64,000 nt of DNA from an uncultured Clostridia bacterium. Lineage in GTDB: Bacteria; Bacillota; Clostridia; Oscillospirales; Acutalibacteraceae. The stretch covers positions 1 to 64,000 of the forward strand of contig CAMVEX010000009.1 in assembly GCA_947166625.1 (NCBI GenBank), in the 5' to 3' direction. Under the pieces are notes generated by a model. It was not told the origin of the DNA. It made no database searches and saw only the letters and a program-made list of their open reading frames with translations. Both the position numbers and the translations under genes were made by a program. Numbering within the stretch: the stretch's first letter is position 1; the number at the start of each line of letters is the position of its first letter. Shown here in pieces: positions 39,939 through 49,370 of this stretch.

Positions 39939-40566
39939 ACACCGGCTCAAAATCATCCGCCGGGTGTCCGCACCACGGGCAGACAAAATCATCCGGCAGG
40001 TCGGGTCCTTCGTAGATGTAGCCGCATATCTTACATTTCCACGCGATTATTTTTCTTGATTCATCTTTCTTTTGCGGCTTCGGCTTGATTCTTGAATGAT
40101 ACTCCGCGTAAGTCAAAGGAGCGTTTTCGCCTGTCTTGAAGCAATCTGTTATCTCTGCGATAAATAATGTATGGGTGCCGAGGTCTGTTGATTCAACCAC
40201 CCTGCATACAATCACGGCGCAGGTGTTGTTTTTGAGATAAGGTACCCCGTTCATATCCGTGAGATATTCGACCCCTTCAAATTTATCAATATCTCTGCCG
40301 GATTTCATGCCGAATCTTTCAAAAAGAGGGTATTCGCAGGTGCTGTCAAGTATGCTGAGGTTAAATGATCCGCTGTGTTTTATCATTTCGCAGGTGAGAT
40401 TTGAATTGAGGCATGATATCGCTATCCTGTCGGGGCTTGAAGCCACCTGAATGGCGGTATTTGTAATGCATCCGTTGATCTTGCCGGAATCCTTTGCGGA
40501 TAAAAGAAATACACCGTAAGTCAAGCTGAATAAAGCTGTTTTATCCATATCTTTTCCTTTCATCAT
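39931..40566 (-). CDS. flavin reductase domain fused to C-terminal rubredoxin
   Basis: Flavin reductase-like N-terminus (YGVFLLSAKDSGKINGCITNTAIQVASSPDRIAIS) and rubredoxin WKCKICGYIYEGPDLPDDFVCPWCGHPADDFEPV. Confidence 0.92.
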   Translation of the reverse strand: MMKGKDMDKTALFSLTYGVFLLSAKDSGKINGCITNTAIQVASSPDRIAISCLNSNLTCEMIKHSGSFNLSILDSTCEYPLFERFGMKSGRDIDKFEGVEYLTDMNGVPYLKNNTCAVIVCRVVESTDLGTHTLFIAEITDCFKTGENAPLTYAEYHSRIKPKPQKKDESRKIIAWKCKICGYIYEGPDLPDDFVCPWCGHPADDFEPVYE

Positions 40567-40572
40567 AATTGG

Positions 40573-41673
40573 TTATATTTTCCATTTGACATAATGCAAA
40601 GAGGCGAAATCGTCTCCCTCGCACCTTGCGTAATAAACCGTGAAAAGCGAGCCGTCTTTAAGGGAAACCGTCGCCGGGTAGCCTATATCATCGTCGAAGC
40701 AATCGGCAAGTCTTATTTCGTTTCCGGCAATATCTCCGTTATTGTCAAGCTTAACGGCATATATTCCGTATGGCTCCGCGCGCCTGCCGTAAGAGAGGAT
40801 CGCTCCGCCGTCGATTTTGAGAAGATGGGGAGGGGAGCCGCAAATTCCCGTTTCTTCCCATTTACTCCAGGTCTTGCCGAAATCATCGGTATAGGTTTTC
40901 ATTATCGTGAAATAATTGTCATCCTCGGTCAGATGTGATCTGAAAAAAGCCAGTATCCTCCCCGAATCGAGTTGCACACATTGTACCTCATGAAAAGTAT
41001 CATTTGAATACTCACCGGGTATTTTGCATTCTCCGATTTCCTTGAATGTATTTCCGCAGTCATCGGAGATAAAAGAATAAAATCTGTTTTTTCTGTTTTC
41101 GTCTTTTTCAAATACTTCTTTACCGAGATAAAATATCCTGCCGTCGCTGAGTAAAACAGGGCCGTGAGTGCTGTGGACGGGAATTCGTTTTTCGTCGCCT
41201 GAATAATCGCCGTAACCGGTCAGGATTCGATAAAACGATCCGCCCGTTCTTTCGTCTTCGCTTAGCAGCTTATAATGTTTTACGAGACCTGAGCCTGCTT
41301 CTCCGCTGTCGGAGCGTATCCATTCGGCAAATTCATTTTCGTAGATCGCTGCGTGATTGGAGCAGTAAGTCACCATCATTTTACCTTCCCCGATATAAAG
41401 AATTCCGGGGTCTCTGTCATCGAGGAAACGGTCATTTATTACAGAGGGCAGGGTAAATGTTTTTCCGCCGTCACGGCTTTTATACATCGTTATCTTTCCG
41501 AATGGGCACATGTGACCCATACGAAATCCGGAGCAGACAACGTACATCACCCCGTTTTCGTCAACGCACGCCGAGGGCCACGATTGATAAGCAAAGAAAC
41601 TGTTGTTTCTTCGCGATACAATGCCTCTTTCAGTGATTACCACTTCGTGATCATTCATCATCTTCTTCTGCAA
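40573..41673 (-). CDS. sialidase/BNR-repeat family protein
   Basis: Asp-box-like repeats YKSRDGGKTFTLP, ISDDCGNTFKEIG, YTDDFGKTWSKW. Confidence 0.82.
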   Translation of the reverse strand: MQKKMMNDHEVVITERGIVSRRNNSFFAYQSWPSACVDENGVMYVVCSGFRMGHMCPFGKITMYKSRDGGKTFTLPSVINDRFLDDRDPGILYIGEGKMMVTYCSNHAAIYENEFAEWIRSDSGEAGSGLVKHYKLLSEDERTGGSFYRILTGYGDYSGDEKRIPVHSTHGPVLLSDGRIFYLGKEVFEKDENRKNRFYSFISDDCGNTFKEIGECKIPGEYSNDTFHEVQCVQLDSGRILAFFRSHLTEDDNYFTIMKTYTDDFGKTWSKWEETGICGSPPHLLKIDGGAILSYGRRAEPYGIYAVKLDNNGDIAGNEIRLADCFDDDIGYPATVSLKDGSLFTVYYARCEGDDFASLHYVKWKI

Positions 41674-43027
41674 CTTTCATCATAATCGCGCATTCCATTC
41701 TTTTTTTGAAAAGCTCGCAGCCGTATTCATATACCCCGTTTATCGAGCCGGTGGCGTGATATGAATTTGCGGCGCATCCACCCGAGCAGTAAAGCCTTGC
41801 CCAGCAGTTTTTGCATTCTTCTCTCGAATATACATTGCAGGAAGCGAAACTGTCTCTTATTTCAGTGTTTGTAACTCCGTCCCAAACGTTGCCCATCAGA
41901 TATTTTTTATCTCCTACAAATTGATGGCAGGGGTAGAGTTCGCCCGCGGGAGTAACCGCCATATACTCGGTGCCCGAGCCGCAGCCTGATATTCTTTTAT
42001 AGATGCAGGGGCCCGCTTTGAGATCTATCATATAGTGATAAAAAGTGAATCCTCTGCCTTCGCGTTTCCTTTTGATCATTTCTTTTGCAAGGATCTCGTA
42101 TTGCCCCAGCAATATCGGCAGATCATCGCCGGTCAGCGCATAAGGCTCGGTCGGCTTGCATACGACAGGCTCCATAGACAGCTCTGTAAAACCGAGATCG
42201 GCCATGTGAAATATATCGTTTGTAAAATCGGTGTTGGCATGAGTGAAGGTGCCTCTCATATAGTAGCCCTTGCCGCCGCGTGCCTCAACCAGCTTTTTGA
42301 ATTTCGGAAGAATAATATCGTATGATCCCTTCCCGGAAGGAGTCGGCCTTTTTGCATCGTGGATTTCGCGCCTGCCGTCAAGCGAAAGCACTACATTGTG
42401 GCATTCCCTGTTGCAGAAATCGATCACATCGTCATCAATGAGCATTCCGTTTGTGGTGAGAGTGAATCTGAAATGCTTGCCCGCTTTTTCTTCAACGCTT
42501 CGCGCATATTTTACGAGCTCTTTTACTACCTCAAAATTCATCAGCGGCTCTCCGCCGAAGAAATCCACCTCAAGATTTTTTCGGCTGCCGGAGTTTTCGA
42601 TCAGAAAGTCGAGAGCCCTTTTGCCTGTTTCAAAGCTCATGAGAGCGCTTTGCCCGTGGTATTTGCCCTGAGCGGCAAAGCAGTATTCACAATTCAGATT
42701 GCATGTATGAGAGACGTGCAGGCAGAGCGCCTTCACAACATTGCCCCTGAGCTTCAGATTAAGCGATTTGCCCTCGTAAATATCCTTTGTAAAAAGCTTT
42801 TTTTCATCTTTGAGATATTGAATATCATCGAGCAGATCGGATATTTCTTTTTCATTTATATCGGGGCTTTCACTGTATTTTTTGAGCAAAGCCGATGTTA
42901 TTTCTTCGCGGGTGTGCGTTTCAAACATACCTATCGCGTCATAGGCGACCTCGTCAACGCTGTGTACGCTTCCCGAAGCAACATCTATCACTATATTGTA
43001 TCCGTTTAATTTGTATTGGTGTATCAT
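41651..43027 (-). CDS. scfB: thioether cross-link-forming SCIFF peptide maturase (radical SAM/SPASM)
   Basis: SHTCNLNCEYCFAAQGKYHG radical SAM motif; SPASM cysteines; SCIFF precursor immediately upstream. Confidence 0.93.
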   Translation of the reverse strand: MIHQYKLNGYNIVIDVASGSVHSVDEVAYDAIGMFETHTREEITSALLKKYSESPDINEKEISDLLDDIQYLKDEKKLFTKDIYEGKSLNLKLRGNVVKALCLHVSHTCNLNCEYCFAAQGKYHGQSALMSFETGKRALDFLIENSGSRKNLEVDFFGGEPLMNFEVVKELVKYARSVEEKAGKHFRFTLTTNGMLIDDDVIDFCNRECHNVVLSLDGRREIHDAKRPTPSGKGSYDIILPKFKKLVEARGGKGYYMRGTFTHANTDFTNDIFHMADLGFTELSMEPVVCKPTEPYALTGDDLPILLGQYEILAKEMIKRKREGRGFTFYHYMIDLKAGPCIYKRISGCGSGTEYMAVTPAGELYPCHQFVGDKKYLMGNVWDGVTNTEIRDSFASCNVYSREECKNCWARLYCSGGCAANSYHATGSINGVYEYGCELFKKRMECAIMMKVAEEDDE

Positions 43028-43044
43028 AATGCTCCTAAGTAAAA

Positions 43045-43072
43045 CCGCCTGCCGAATTACTACGGCAGACGG
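43045..43072 (-). terminator. intercistronic hairpin between SCIFF precursor and maturase
   Basis: Minus strand CCGTCTGCCG-TAGTAATT-CGGCAGGCGG then TTTTACTT. Confidence 0.6.
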
Positions 43073-43084
43073 CAGTTTTATTTA

Positions 43085-43234
43085 TTATTTTTTCTCACAC
43101 TGCTGGTTTGCTACGCCGCAGGAAGTTTTGCAGGCTGACTGGCAGGAGGTCTGGCATTCGCCGCAGCCGCCGTTTTTAACGCTCTTTGTAAGATCGCGTG
43201 TTTCAATGGTCTTGATTCTGTTGGTCTTTTTCAT
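43085..43234 (-). CDS. scfA: SCIFF (six cysteines in forty-five residues) ranthipeptide precursor
   Basis: 49-aa translation MKKTNRIKTIETRDLTKSVKNGGCGECQTSCQSACKTSCGVANQQCEKK; below ORF-track length cutoff. Confidence 0.95.
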   Translation of the reverse strand: MKKTNRIKTIETRDLTKSVKNGGCGECQTSCQSACKTSCGVANQQCEKK

Positions 43235-43286
43235 AACGGTCTCCTTATATGATGTATTGTGAGCTTCCTCACTTCTTTACCGTATT

Positions 43287-43315
43287 ATTATATCATAGTA
43301 ATTTTACCGTGTCAA
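43287..43315 (-). promoter_or_regulatory. consensus sigma-A promoter of scfA
   Basis: TTGACA - 17 nt - TATAAT on minus strand. Confidence 0.85.
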
Positions 43316-43325
43316 TTGATTTGAA

Positions 43326-44726
43326 TCAATTATCTTTTATTACGGAAATTTTATCATTCCCGTATTCTCCCGGTATCTCAACGGCGCAGTTACGGGATTT
43401 AAGCAGATTTATGTATTCGATGACTTCTTTTGTTATTATCTCGCCGGGAACTGCCGCGGGGATCCCGGGAGGGTAAGCCATTATGTATTGCCTTGAGATC
43501 CTGCCCTGCGCATTTTCAAAGGGAATGTATTCGCCCGGCGAATGTATCGCGCCCGAAATGCTCACAGCCGCCTTTGCCTTCGGATATTTAACTGTGAAAG
43601 ATACGTTTTCGCTTTCCGACAAGGTTTCTTCGATTTTATGAAGGGCGTCAGAAAGCCTCCCGAGAGAAATATCCGTATCTGCAAGGCCTGTCATGCATAT
43701 AACATACAGCGGCGCCGACATTTCCGTTTCGATACCGTATCGTTTTCTCAGAGTTTCCGAAAGCTGAGCTCCGCTCATTCCGGTATTTTTACAGGGGATT
43801 ATTATTTTCCCTTTGTCGTGACCGTAACAGTTTTTGAATTTCAGCGGTTTGAGATATTGCAGATCTTCGGTTGATTTTGTAAAACGCTCCAGTGAATCGG
43901 AATATTCGTTAAATAAATAAGATGCCTCTTTTTCGATCAAACCGACGCAAACATCCGCCGAAGCCATAAGGATATAAGAAGGGGAGGATGTTTCAAAAAT
44001 ATCGAGAGCGTATTCGATATCTGCCGGATTTACCCTGTCGGAAATATACATCGCCGCGGTCTGTGTAAGTGCAGGCAGAGTTTTGTGAAGCGATTCAACC
44101 GATATATCCGCTCCCTGCGACAGAGCGTCGGCCGGGAATTTATCGGAATATCCCAGATGAGCCCCGTGAGCGGCGTCAACCAGCAGCCTTGCGCCGTGTT
44201 TACGGACTGTATCTGAAATCTCGGCGATATTGCTGATGATCCCTTCGTAAGTCGGTGAAGTGATGACAACGAGCGATATACCGGGCTCTGCGCAAAGCGC
44301 TTTTTCTATCTCGTCGGGAGAAACCGAATCAAAAATACCGTATTCATCTTCTCCTGGATAGATGTAAACTGTTTCAATCCCCCTGATTTCGCAGGCGTGA
44401 TAAACCGACTTGTGGCAGTTTCTTGCTATCAACGCCTTATCTCCGGGCGATGTGAGAGCATATACGCCGGCGAGTATGCCGAGCGTTGAGCCGCCCGTCA
44501 AAAGGAAAGCCTCCTTTGCCGAGCGAAGGGCTGCCATTCTGTCTGTCAATTCTTTGATTATTCCTTTTCTGTTATGCAGGTTGTCAAAGCCGTCAATTTC
44601 CGTTATGTCAAGCGAATAAGGCAGATCGTCATTAAAACTGCGGCGTTTGTGCCCCGGCATGTGCATAGGGATAATATCCGATTTTGAGTATTTAATCAGT
44701 TTGTCTGTCAGAGACATATTTTTCAC
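43326..44726 (-). CDS. Orn/Lys/Arg decarboxylase family PLP enzyme
   Basis: IPMHMPGHKRR, LLTGGSTLGILAGVYAL, LLVDAAHGAHLGYSD, ISVESLHKTLPALTQTAAMYI. Confidence 0.93.
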   Translation of the reverse strand: MKNMSLTDKLIKYSKSDIIPMHMPGHKRRSFNDDLPYSLDITEIDGFDNLHNRKGIIKELTDRMAALRSAKEAFLLTGGSTLGILAGVYALTSPGDKALIARNCHKSVYHACEIRGIETVYIYPGEDEYGIFDSVSPDEIEKALCAEPGISLVVITSPTYEGIISNIAEISDTVRKHGARLLVDAAHGAHLGYSDKFPADALSQGADISVESLHKTLPALTQTAAMYISDRVNPADIEYALDIFETSSPSYILMASADVCVGLIEKEASYLFNEYSDSLERFTKSTEDLQYLKPLKFKNCYGHDKGKIIIPCKNTGMSGAQLSETLRKRYGIETEMSAPLYVICMTGLADTDISLGRLSDALHKIEETLSESENVSFTVKYPKAKAAVSISGAIHSPGEYIPFENAQGRISRQYIMAYPPGIPAAVPGEIITKEVIEYINLLKSRNCAVEIPGEYGNDKISVIKDN

Positions 44727-45438
44727 CGTTTAATCGTGAATTTAATAGATCTTGAAGCGCATTCAGTTTTTCTTTGTCTAACGGGGGAGTATCTTTCAGC
44801 GGATTATCGATACCGAGCTCGTCATATTTGAAAAATCCCATTGTGTGAAATGCGAGCAGCTCATATTTTTCAAATCTGAGGCCGAGATTTTTTACATAAT
44901 CGGCATAGCCTTTTATATCGCTCTCGTTGTCGTTTATTCCCGGTATGATCACGCTTCTGAGCATAAGCCTTTTTCCGTTATCCGAGCAGAATTTTCCGAT
45001 CTCAGCGGGGAGCGAAAAATCTCCGCCTGTGTATTTTTTATAATCTGCTTCGTTATGGAATTTAATATCGAGTATTACCATATCGGCGTTCAGCAGAGCG
45101 GTCTTGACTTCATCATCGAGCCTGACGCTGCCGGATGTATCAATGCAGTATCCAATATTTTCCGTTTTCAAAAGGCGGCAGGTTTCGTTAATGAATCTGC
45201 TGCTGAGCAGCGGCTCTCCGCCGGAAAATGTAACTCCGCCGCCGTTTTTGAAATACGGCTTGTATCTTTTGATTTTATCAAAAAGCTCTGCCGCGGACAT
45301 TTCTATTTTGCCCGCGTGCCATGTATCGGGATTGTGACAGTAAACGCATCTCAGCGGGCAGCGCGTGAAAAACACCGCGTATCTGATCCCTTCTCCGTCA
45401 AGCGCGGCGAGCGATTCAAAAGAATGTATATTCGCCAT
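44692..45438 (-). CDS. pflA: pyruvate formate-lyase-activating enzyme
   Basis: RCPLRCVYCHNPDTW radical SAM motif; downstream of and overlapping pflB; internal ATG at 45438. Confidence 0.93.
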   Translation of the reverse strand: MANIHSFESLAALDGEGIRYAVFFTRCPLRCVYCHNPDTWHAGKIEMSAAELFDKIKRYKPYFKNGGGVTFSGGEPLLSSRFINETCRLLKTENIGYCIDTSGSVRLDDEVKTALLNADMVILDIKFHNEADYKKYTGGDFSLPAEIGKFCSDNGKRLMLRSVIIPGINDNESDIKGYADYVKNLGLRFEKYELLAFHTMGFFKYDELGIDNPLKDTPPLDKEKLNALQDLLNSRLNGEKYVSDRQTD

Positions 45439-45439
45439 A

Positions 45440-47689
45440 TTACATCGAATGATGGAAGGTGCGAGCGACAACCTCTTCCTGCTTATCTCTTGTAAGTTTA
45501 TTGAAGTTTACCGCATAGCCCGAAACTCTGATGGTAAGCGAAGGGTAAAGGGTGGGATCCGCCATGGCGGCTATCAGCTTTTCTCTGTTGAGCACATTTA
45601 CATTCAGATGATGCGCATCCTGCACAAAATAGCCGTCAAGCATCGTCACAAGGTTTGAGATCCTGTTTTCTTCATCCGAGCCGAGCGCGTCGGGTGTGAT
45701 GGAAAATGTATTGGATATTCCGTCTCTGCAGCAGGCATAATTCAGCTTTGCAACAGAGTTGAGAGAAGCAAGGGCTCCCTGAGAATCCCTGCCGTGCATG
45801 GGATTTGCGCCGGGCGCGAAGGGCTCGCCCGCTTTTCTGCCGTCGGGTGTGGAGCCGGTCTTTCTGCCGTACATTACATTGGATGTTATCGTGAGGATCG
45901 AAAGCGTATGCTTTGCTCCTCTGTATGCGGGAGTTTTGCAGAGCTCTCTGTAGAAATACTCTATAAGATTTTTGCCTATAAGGTCGGCTCTGTCATCATC
46001 GTTGCCGTATTTCGGGAAATCTCCTTTTATTTCAAAATCGGTGATAATTCCTCTTTCGTCTTTTATCGGCTTTACTTTAGCGTATTTTATCGCCGAAAGC
46101 GAATCGACAGCGACCGAGAAGCCCGATACGCCGAATGCCATGAGTCTTTCAACATCCGTATCGTGAAGCGACATCATGAGGCGCTCATAAGCGTATTTAT
46201 CATGCATATAATGTATGATATTCATTGTGTTTACATACAGACGAGCCATCCATTTAAGGTATTTTTTATATTCATTATAAACTTGAGTGAAATCAAGTAT
46301 TTCTTCGTCGAAGGTCATCCCTTCGGGAGCTATCTGATCTCCGGCTATTTCGTCTTTTCCGCCGTTAAGAGCCATAAGCAAGACTTTTGCAAGGTTGCAG
46401 CGGGCGCCGAAAAACTGCATCTGCTTTCCCATTTTCATCGCGGAAACACAGCAGGCTATGGCGTAATCGTCGCCGTAAAGTCTTCTCATCAGGTCGTCAT
46501 TTTCATATTGGATCGAGTCTGTGTCAATGCTGACCTTTGCGCAGAATCTCTTGAACGGCTCCGGCAGGCGCTCAGACCACAGGACGGTAATATTCGGCTC
46601 GGCGGATGATCCGAGATTATAGAGAGTGTTGAGCACTCTGTAGCTTGTTTTTGACACCATGTGCTTGCCCTCTCCGGTAACTCCCGCGAGAGCGATGGTT
46701 ACCCAGACGGGGTCGCCTGCAAACAGATCGTTGTATTCCGGGGTGCGCAGATGGCGTACAAGACGGAGCTTGATAACAAGATCGTCTATAAGCTCCTGAG
46801 CTTCGCTTTCGCTGAGCTTGCCTTCCCTGAGATCTCTTTCGATATATATATCAATGAATTCGGCTATTCTTCCGATTGAATTCGCCGCGCCGTTCTGCTC
46901 CTTGACCGCTCCGAGATAGCCGAAATAAAGCCACTGGATCGCCTCGAAAGCGTTGACGGCGGGCTTTGAAATATCATATCCGTAAAGAAGCGCAAGCTCC
47001 TTTAACTGATACATAAATTCGATCTGCTTCGCAAGGTCCTCAAGCAGATGTATGGTTTCTTCATCAAGATACTCTTTCTCTGCGAGGCGCTCTTTATCGA
47101 GCTTTTTCTGTTCGATAAGGAAATCCATACCGTAAAGAGCGATCCTTCTGTAATCGCCGATTATCCTGCCTCTTGCGTATGCGTCGGGCAGACCGGTCAG
47201 GATTCCGGCGTGACGCGCCTTTTTCATGGTTTCGGTATAAGCTCTGAAAACGCCCGTGTTGTGAGTGGTTCTGTATTTGAATTCATCCTTGATTTTATCG
47301 CTCATCTCATAGCCGTAAGCGTTGCAGGCCTGAACGGAGTTTCTGATGCCGGCAAAGGGGGAGACGCCGCGCTTGAGAGGCTCGTCTGTCTGAAGGCCGA
47401 CTATAATATCGGTGTCTTTATCCACCACATAACCGGGGCCGTGTGAAAGAATTGTGATTACTCTTGAGGTATCCACATCGAGCACACCGCCTTTTTTGTT
47501 TTCTGCGATAAGCAGCTCTTTTACTCTGTCGGCTTCTTTCTTTGTTCTCTCGGTAGGTCCTTCAAGAAATGAATGATCACCGTTATATGCGGTATAGTTC
47601 ATTTTGATAAAATTTGAAACATTTATATCGTCACACCATACGCCGCGATTGAAATCTCTCCAAGCGTTTCCGTTATCGTTCATATTCAT
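45440..47689 (-). CDS. pflB: formate C-acetyltransferase (pyruvate formate-lyase)
   Basis: [22 protein letters not shown] active-site region; C-terminal Gly-radical region [15 protein letters not shown]. Confidence 0.97.
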   Translation of the reverse strand: MNMNDNGNAWRDFNRGVWCDDINVSNFIKMNYTAYNGDHSFLEGPTERTKKEADRVKELLIAENKKGGVLDVDTSRVITILSHGPGYVVDKDTDIIVGLQTDEPLKRGVSPFAGIRNSVQACNAYGYEMSDKIKDEFKYRTTHNTGVFRAYTETMKKARHAGILTGLPDAYARGRIIGDYRRIALYGMDFLIEQKKLDKERLAEKEYLDEETIHLLEDLAKQIEFMYQLKELALLYGYDISKPAVNAFEAIQWLYFGYLGAVKEQNGAANSIGRIAEFIDIYIERDLREGKLSESEAQELIDDLVIKLRLVRHLRTPEYNDLFAGDPVWVTIALAGVTGEGKHMVSKTSYRVLNTLYNLGSSAEPNITVLWSERLPEPFKRFCAKVSIDTDSIQYENDDLMRRLYGDDYAIACCVSAMKMGKQMQFFGARCNLAKVLLMALNGGKDEIAGDQIAPEGMTFDEEILDFTQVYNEYKKYLKWMARLYVNTMNIIHYMHDKYAYERLMMSLHDTDVERLMAFGVSGFSVAVDSLSAIKYAKVKPIKDERGIITDFEIKGDFPKYGNDDDRADLIGKNLIEYFYRELCKTPAYRGAKHTLSILTITSNVMYGRKTGSTPDGRKAGEPFAPGANPMHGRDSQGALASLNSVAKLNYACCRDGISNTFSITPDALGSDEENRISNLVTMLDGYFVQDAHHLNVNVLNREKLIAAMADPTLYPSLTIRVSGYAVNFNKLTRDKQEEVVARTFHHSM

Positions 47690-47698
47690 TCTCCTTCT

Positions 47699-48064
47699 TT
47701 ACTTTATATTTCTTCTTTCGCATTTGCCGCAGCTTTTGCAGTCATTTTTGCCGCATTTGCCGCAGCAGACGGAGTTATATGGGCATCGGGTCACATTCCC
47801 TCCGTGGATGTTTATCGCCTTGCCCGAGACTATCGCATCGGCAATTTTGTTCCTTGCGCTTTCGTATATTGACGCGACGGTCGAGCGTGCGATACACATC
47901 TGCCTTGCGCATTCCTGCTGGGTATATCCGAGAGTATCTATAAGGCGGAATGCCTCATATTCGTCAAATGCCAGCTCGACGTTATCTGCATAATCACCGT
48001 AGGGCTCAAATCCGATATTTTTCGGATATTCGCAGATATATCTGCTTTTTACCGGTCTTGCCAT
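47699..48064 (-). CDS. DUF134 family HTH protein
   Basis: VELAFDEYEAFRLIDTLGYTQQECARQMCIARSTVASIYESARNKIADAIV; Cys-rich C-terminus. Confidence 0.88.
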   Translation of the reverse strand: MARPVKSRYICEYPKNIGFEPYGDYADNVELAFDEYEAFRLIDTLGYTQQECARQMCIARSTVASIYESARNKIADAIVSGKAINIHGGNVTRCPYNSVCCGKCGKNDCKSCGKCERRNIK

Positions 48065-48207
48065 ATTTTCACCTTTTTCGATTTTCTGATTATATTATAT
48101 CGTATTATTGACATATGTCAATAACCGTTTTGACAAACTATTTAACGAATTATTTTCGATTTTGTATGAAATGACAAAAATACAATATGTTGTGCCGATA
48201 AAAAATA

Positions 48208-48228
48208 ACCGGCACATAATGTGCCGGT
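48208..48228 (-). terminator. terminator-like palindrome
   Basis: accggcacataatgtgccggt, T-rich on minus strand. Confidence 0.6.
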
Positions 48229-48244
48229 AAATCCGAGATTATGA

Positions 48245-49318
48245 TTAAAGCCCCAACAGATCCTGAATGAGCTGGACCAGATAAAAAATACGGTATTTGA
48301 AAAAGTTATTTATTTTGGTAAAGAATGTGAGATTATATTCGGGATCTGCTCTGTCCTCGTTGCCGTTATAGTCCGAGTGTACCGATGAGATCCAAGAAAT
48401 GATGCCTTCCGGTGAGGTGAGGCTGACCTTGTCGCCGTTTCCGTTGATCGTCTCGGCTTCAATGTAATCGCTCTCATCCTTCATGTGCATATCATAAGTG
48501 ATCACCGAAGCGAGGTGGTGATTGGTTGATGTGGGTGTCCCGTCGGGATTATGGACATTTTCAAATGAAGTCAGTCTGCAAAGCCCGGGTCTTGAATTGG
48601 TCGCCGTAACATTATTCCAGATTTTCAGGGTGCTAAAATTATAGTTGACTATTCTGCCTTTTTTGCTCGCGAATATCCATATCGCCGTATCTTTTGCCTT
48701 TTCTATATCCGCTTTTGAGGGTGTAATTGTCGAAGCGAGAGGAAAGGCGCACGAAAACATACCGGGGAATGCGTCGAGCATCAGCCAGCACATACCGCCG
48801 CCCGCCGATGAGCCCGTAATTGAAATCGAGGTAGTGTCCACATTTTCGCTGTGTTCTTCTATGAATGAGTGGATCATTGCTTTTACGGGTGAAATGAATG
48901 TTTCTCCCCAATATAATTTTTTGTCTTCGGGTGCGCGCGGCATAAGGATGAACACTCCGCCCGATTCGCTGAATCTCGCCTGAAATTCACTGCTTGACCA
49001 GTAGGGGAAATCGCTGTCGTTCAGCTGACTGCCGACAGACTCGCCGTGATTTATGCCGTGAAAGAATATAACTATGGGATATTTGTTGCTGTCATTTTCA
49101 CCTACGGGCGAATAATATTTGCAGTCTATGGCATATCCGTCTTTTTCAGGACCGGTAAATGATTCGAACTGACCGCACAGAGCCTCGATACCGGCGTTTA
49201 CGCTCAGCGCTTCTTTCGGAATGTATTCATCATCCTGCGCAAATGACAAAAAAGATGCGAAGGAGAGAATCATGATCAGGCACAATACCGCAGCGGCACT
49301 TTTTTTAACTGCATTCAA
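48245..49318 (-). CDS. secreted alpha/beta hydrolase
   Basis: Signal peptide MNAVKKSAAAVLCLIMILSFASFLSFA; ITGSSAGGGMCWLML nucleophile elbow; HHLASV. Confidence 0.82.
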   Translation of the reverse strand: MNAVKKSAAAVLCLIMILSFASFLSFAQDDEYIPKEALSVNAGIEALCGQFESFTGPEKDGYAIDCKYYSPVGENDSNKYPIVIFFHGINHGESVGSQLNDSDFPYWSSSEFQARFSESGGVFILMPRAPEDKKLYWGETFISPVKAMIHSFIEEHSENVDTTSISITGSSAGGGMCWLMLDAFPGMFSCAFPLASTITPSKADIEKAKDTAIWIFASKKGRIVNYNFSTLKIWNNVTATNSRPGLCRLTSFENVHNPDGTPTSTNHHLASVITYDMHMKDESDYIEAETINGNGDKVSLTSPEGIISWISSVHSDYNGNEDRADPEYNLTFFTKINNFFKYRIFYLVQLIQDLLGL

Positions 49319-49370
49319 CGACGATCACCTCAGTTTCATTTTTTATTTCTCAATCCAATATTTTTATTTC

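Noticed and set aside
39258-40566. Flavin reductase-rubredoxin fusion as a new architecture
   Set aside because: Matches the known high-molecular-weight rubredoxin type of anaerobes; adjacency to trmO is probably incidental.
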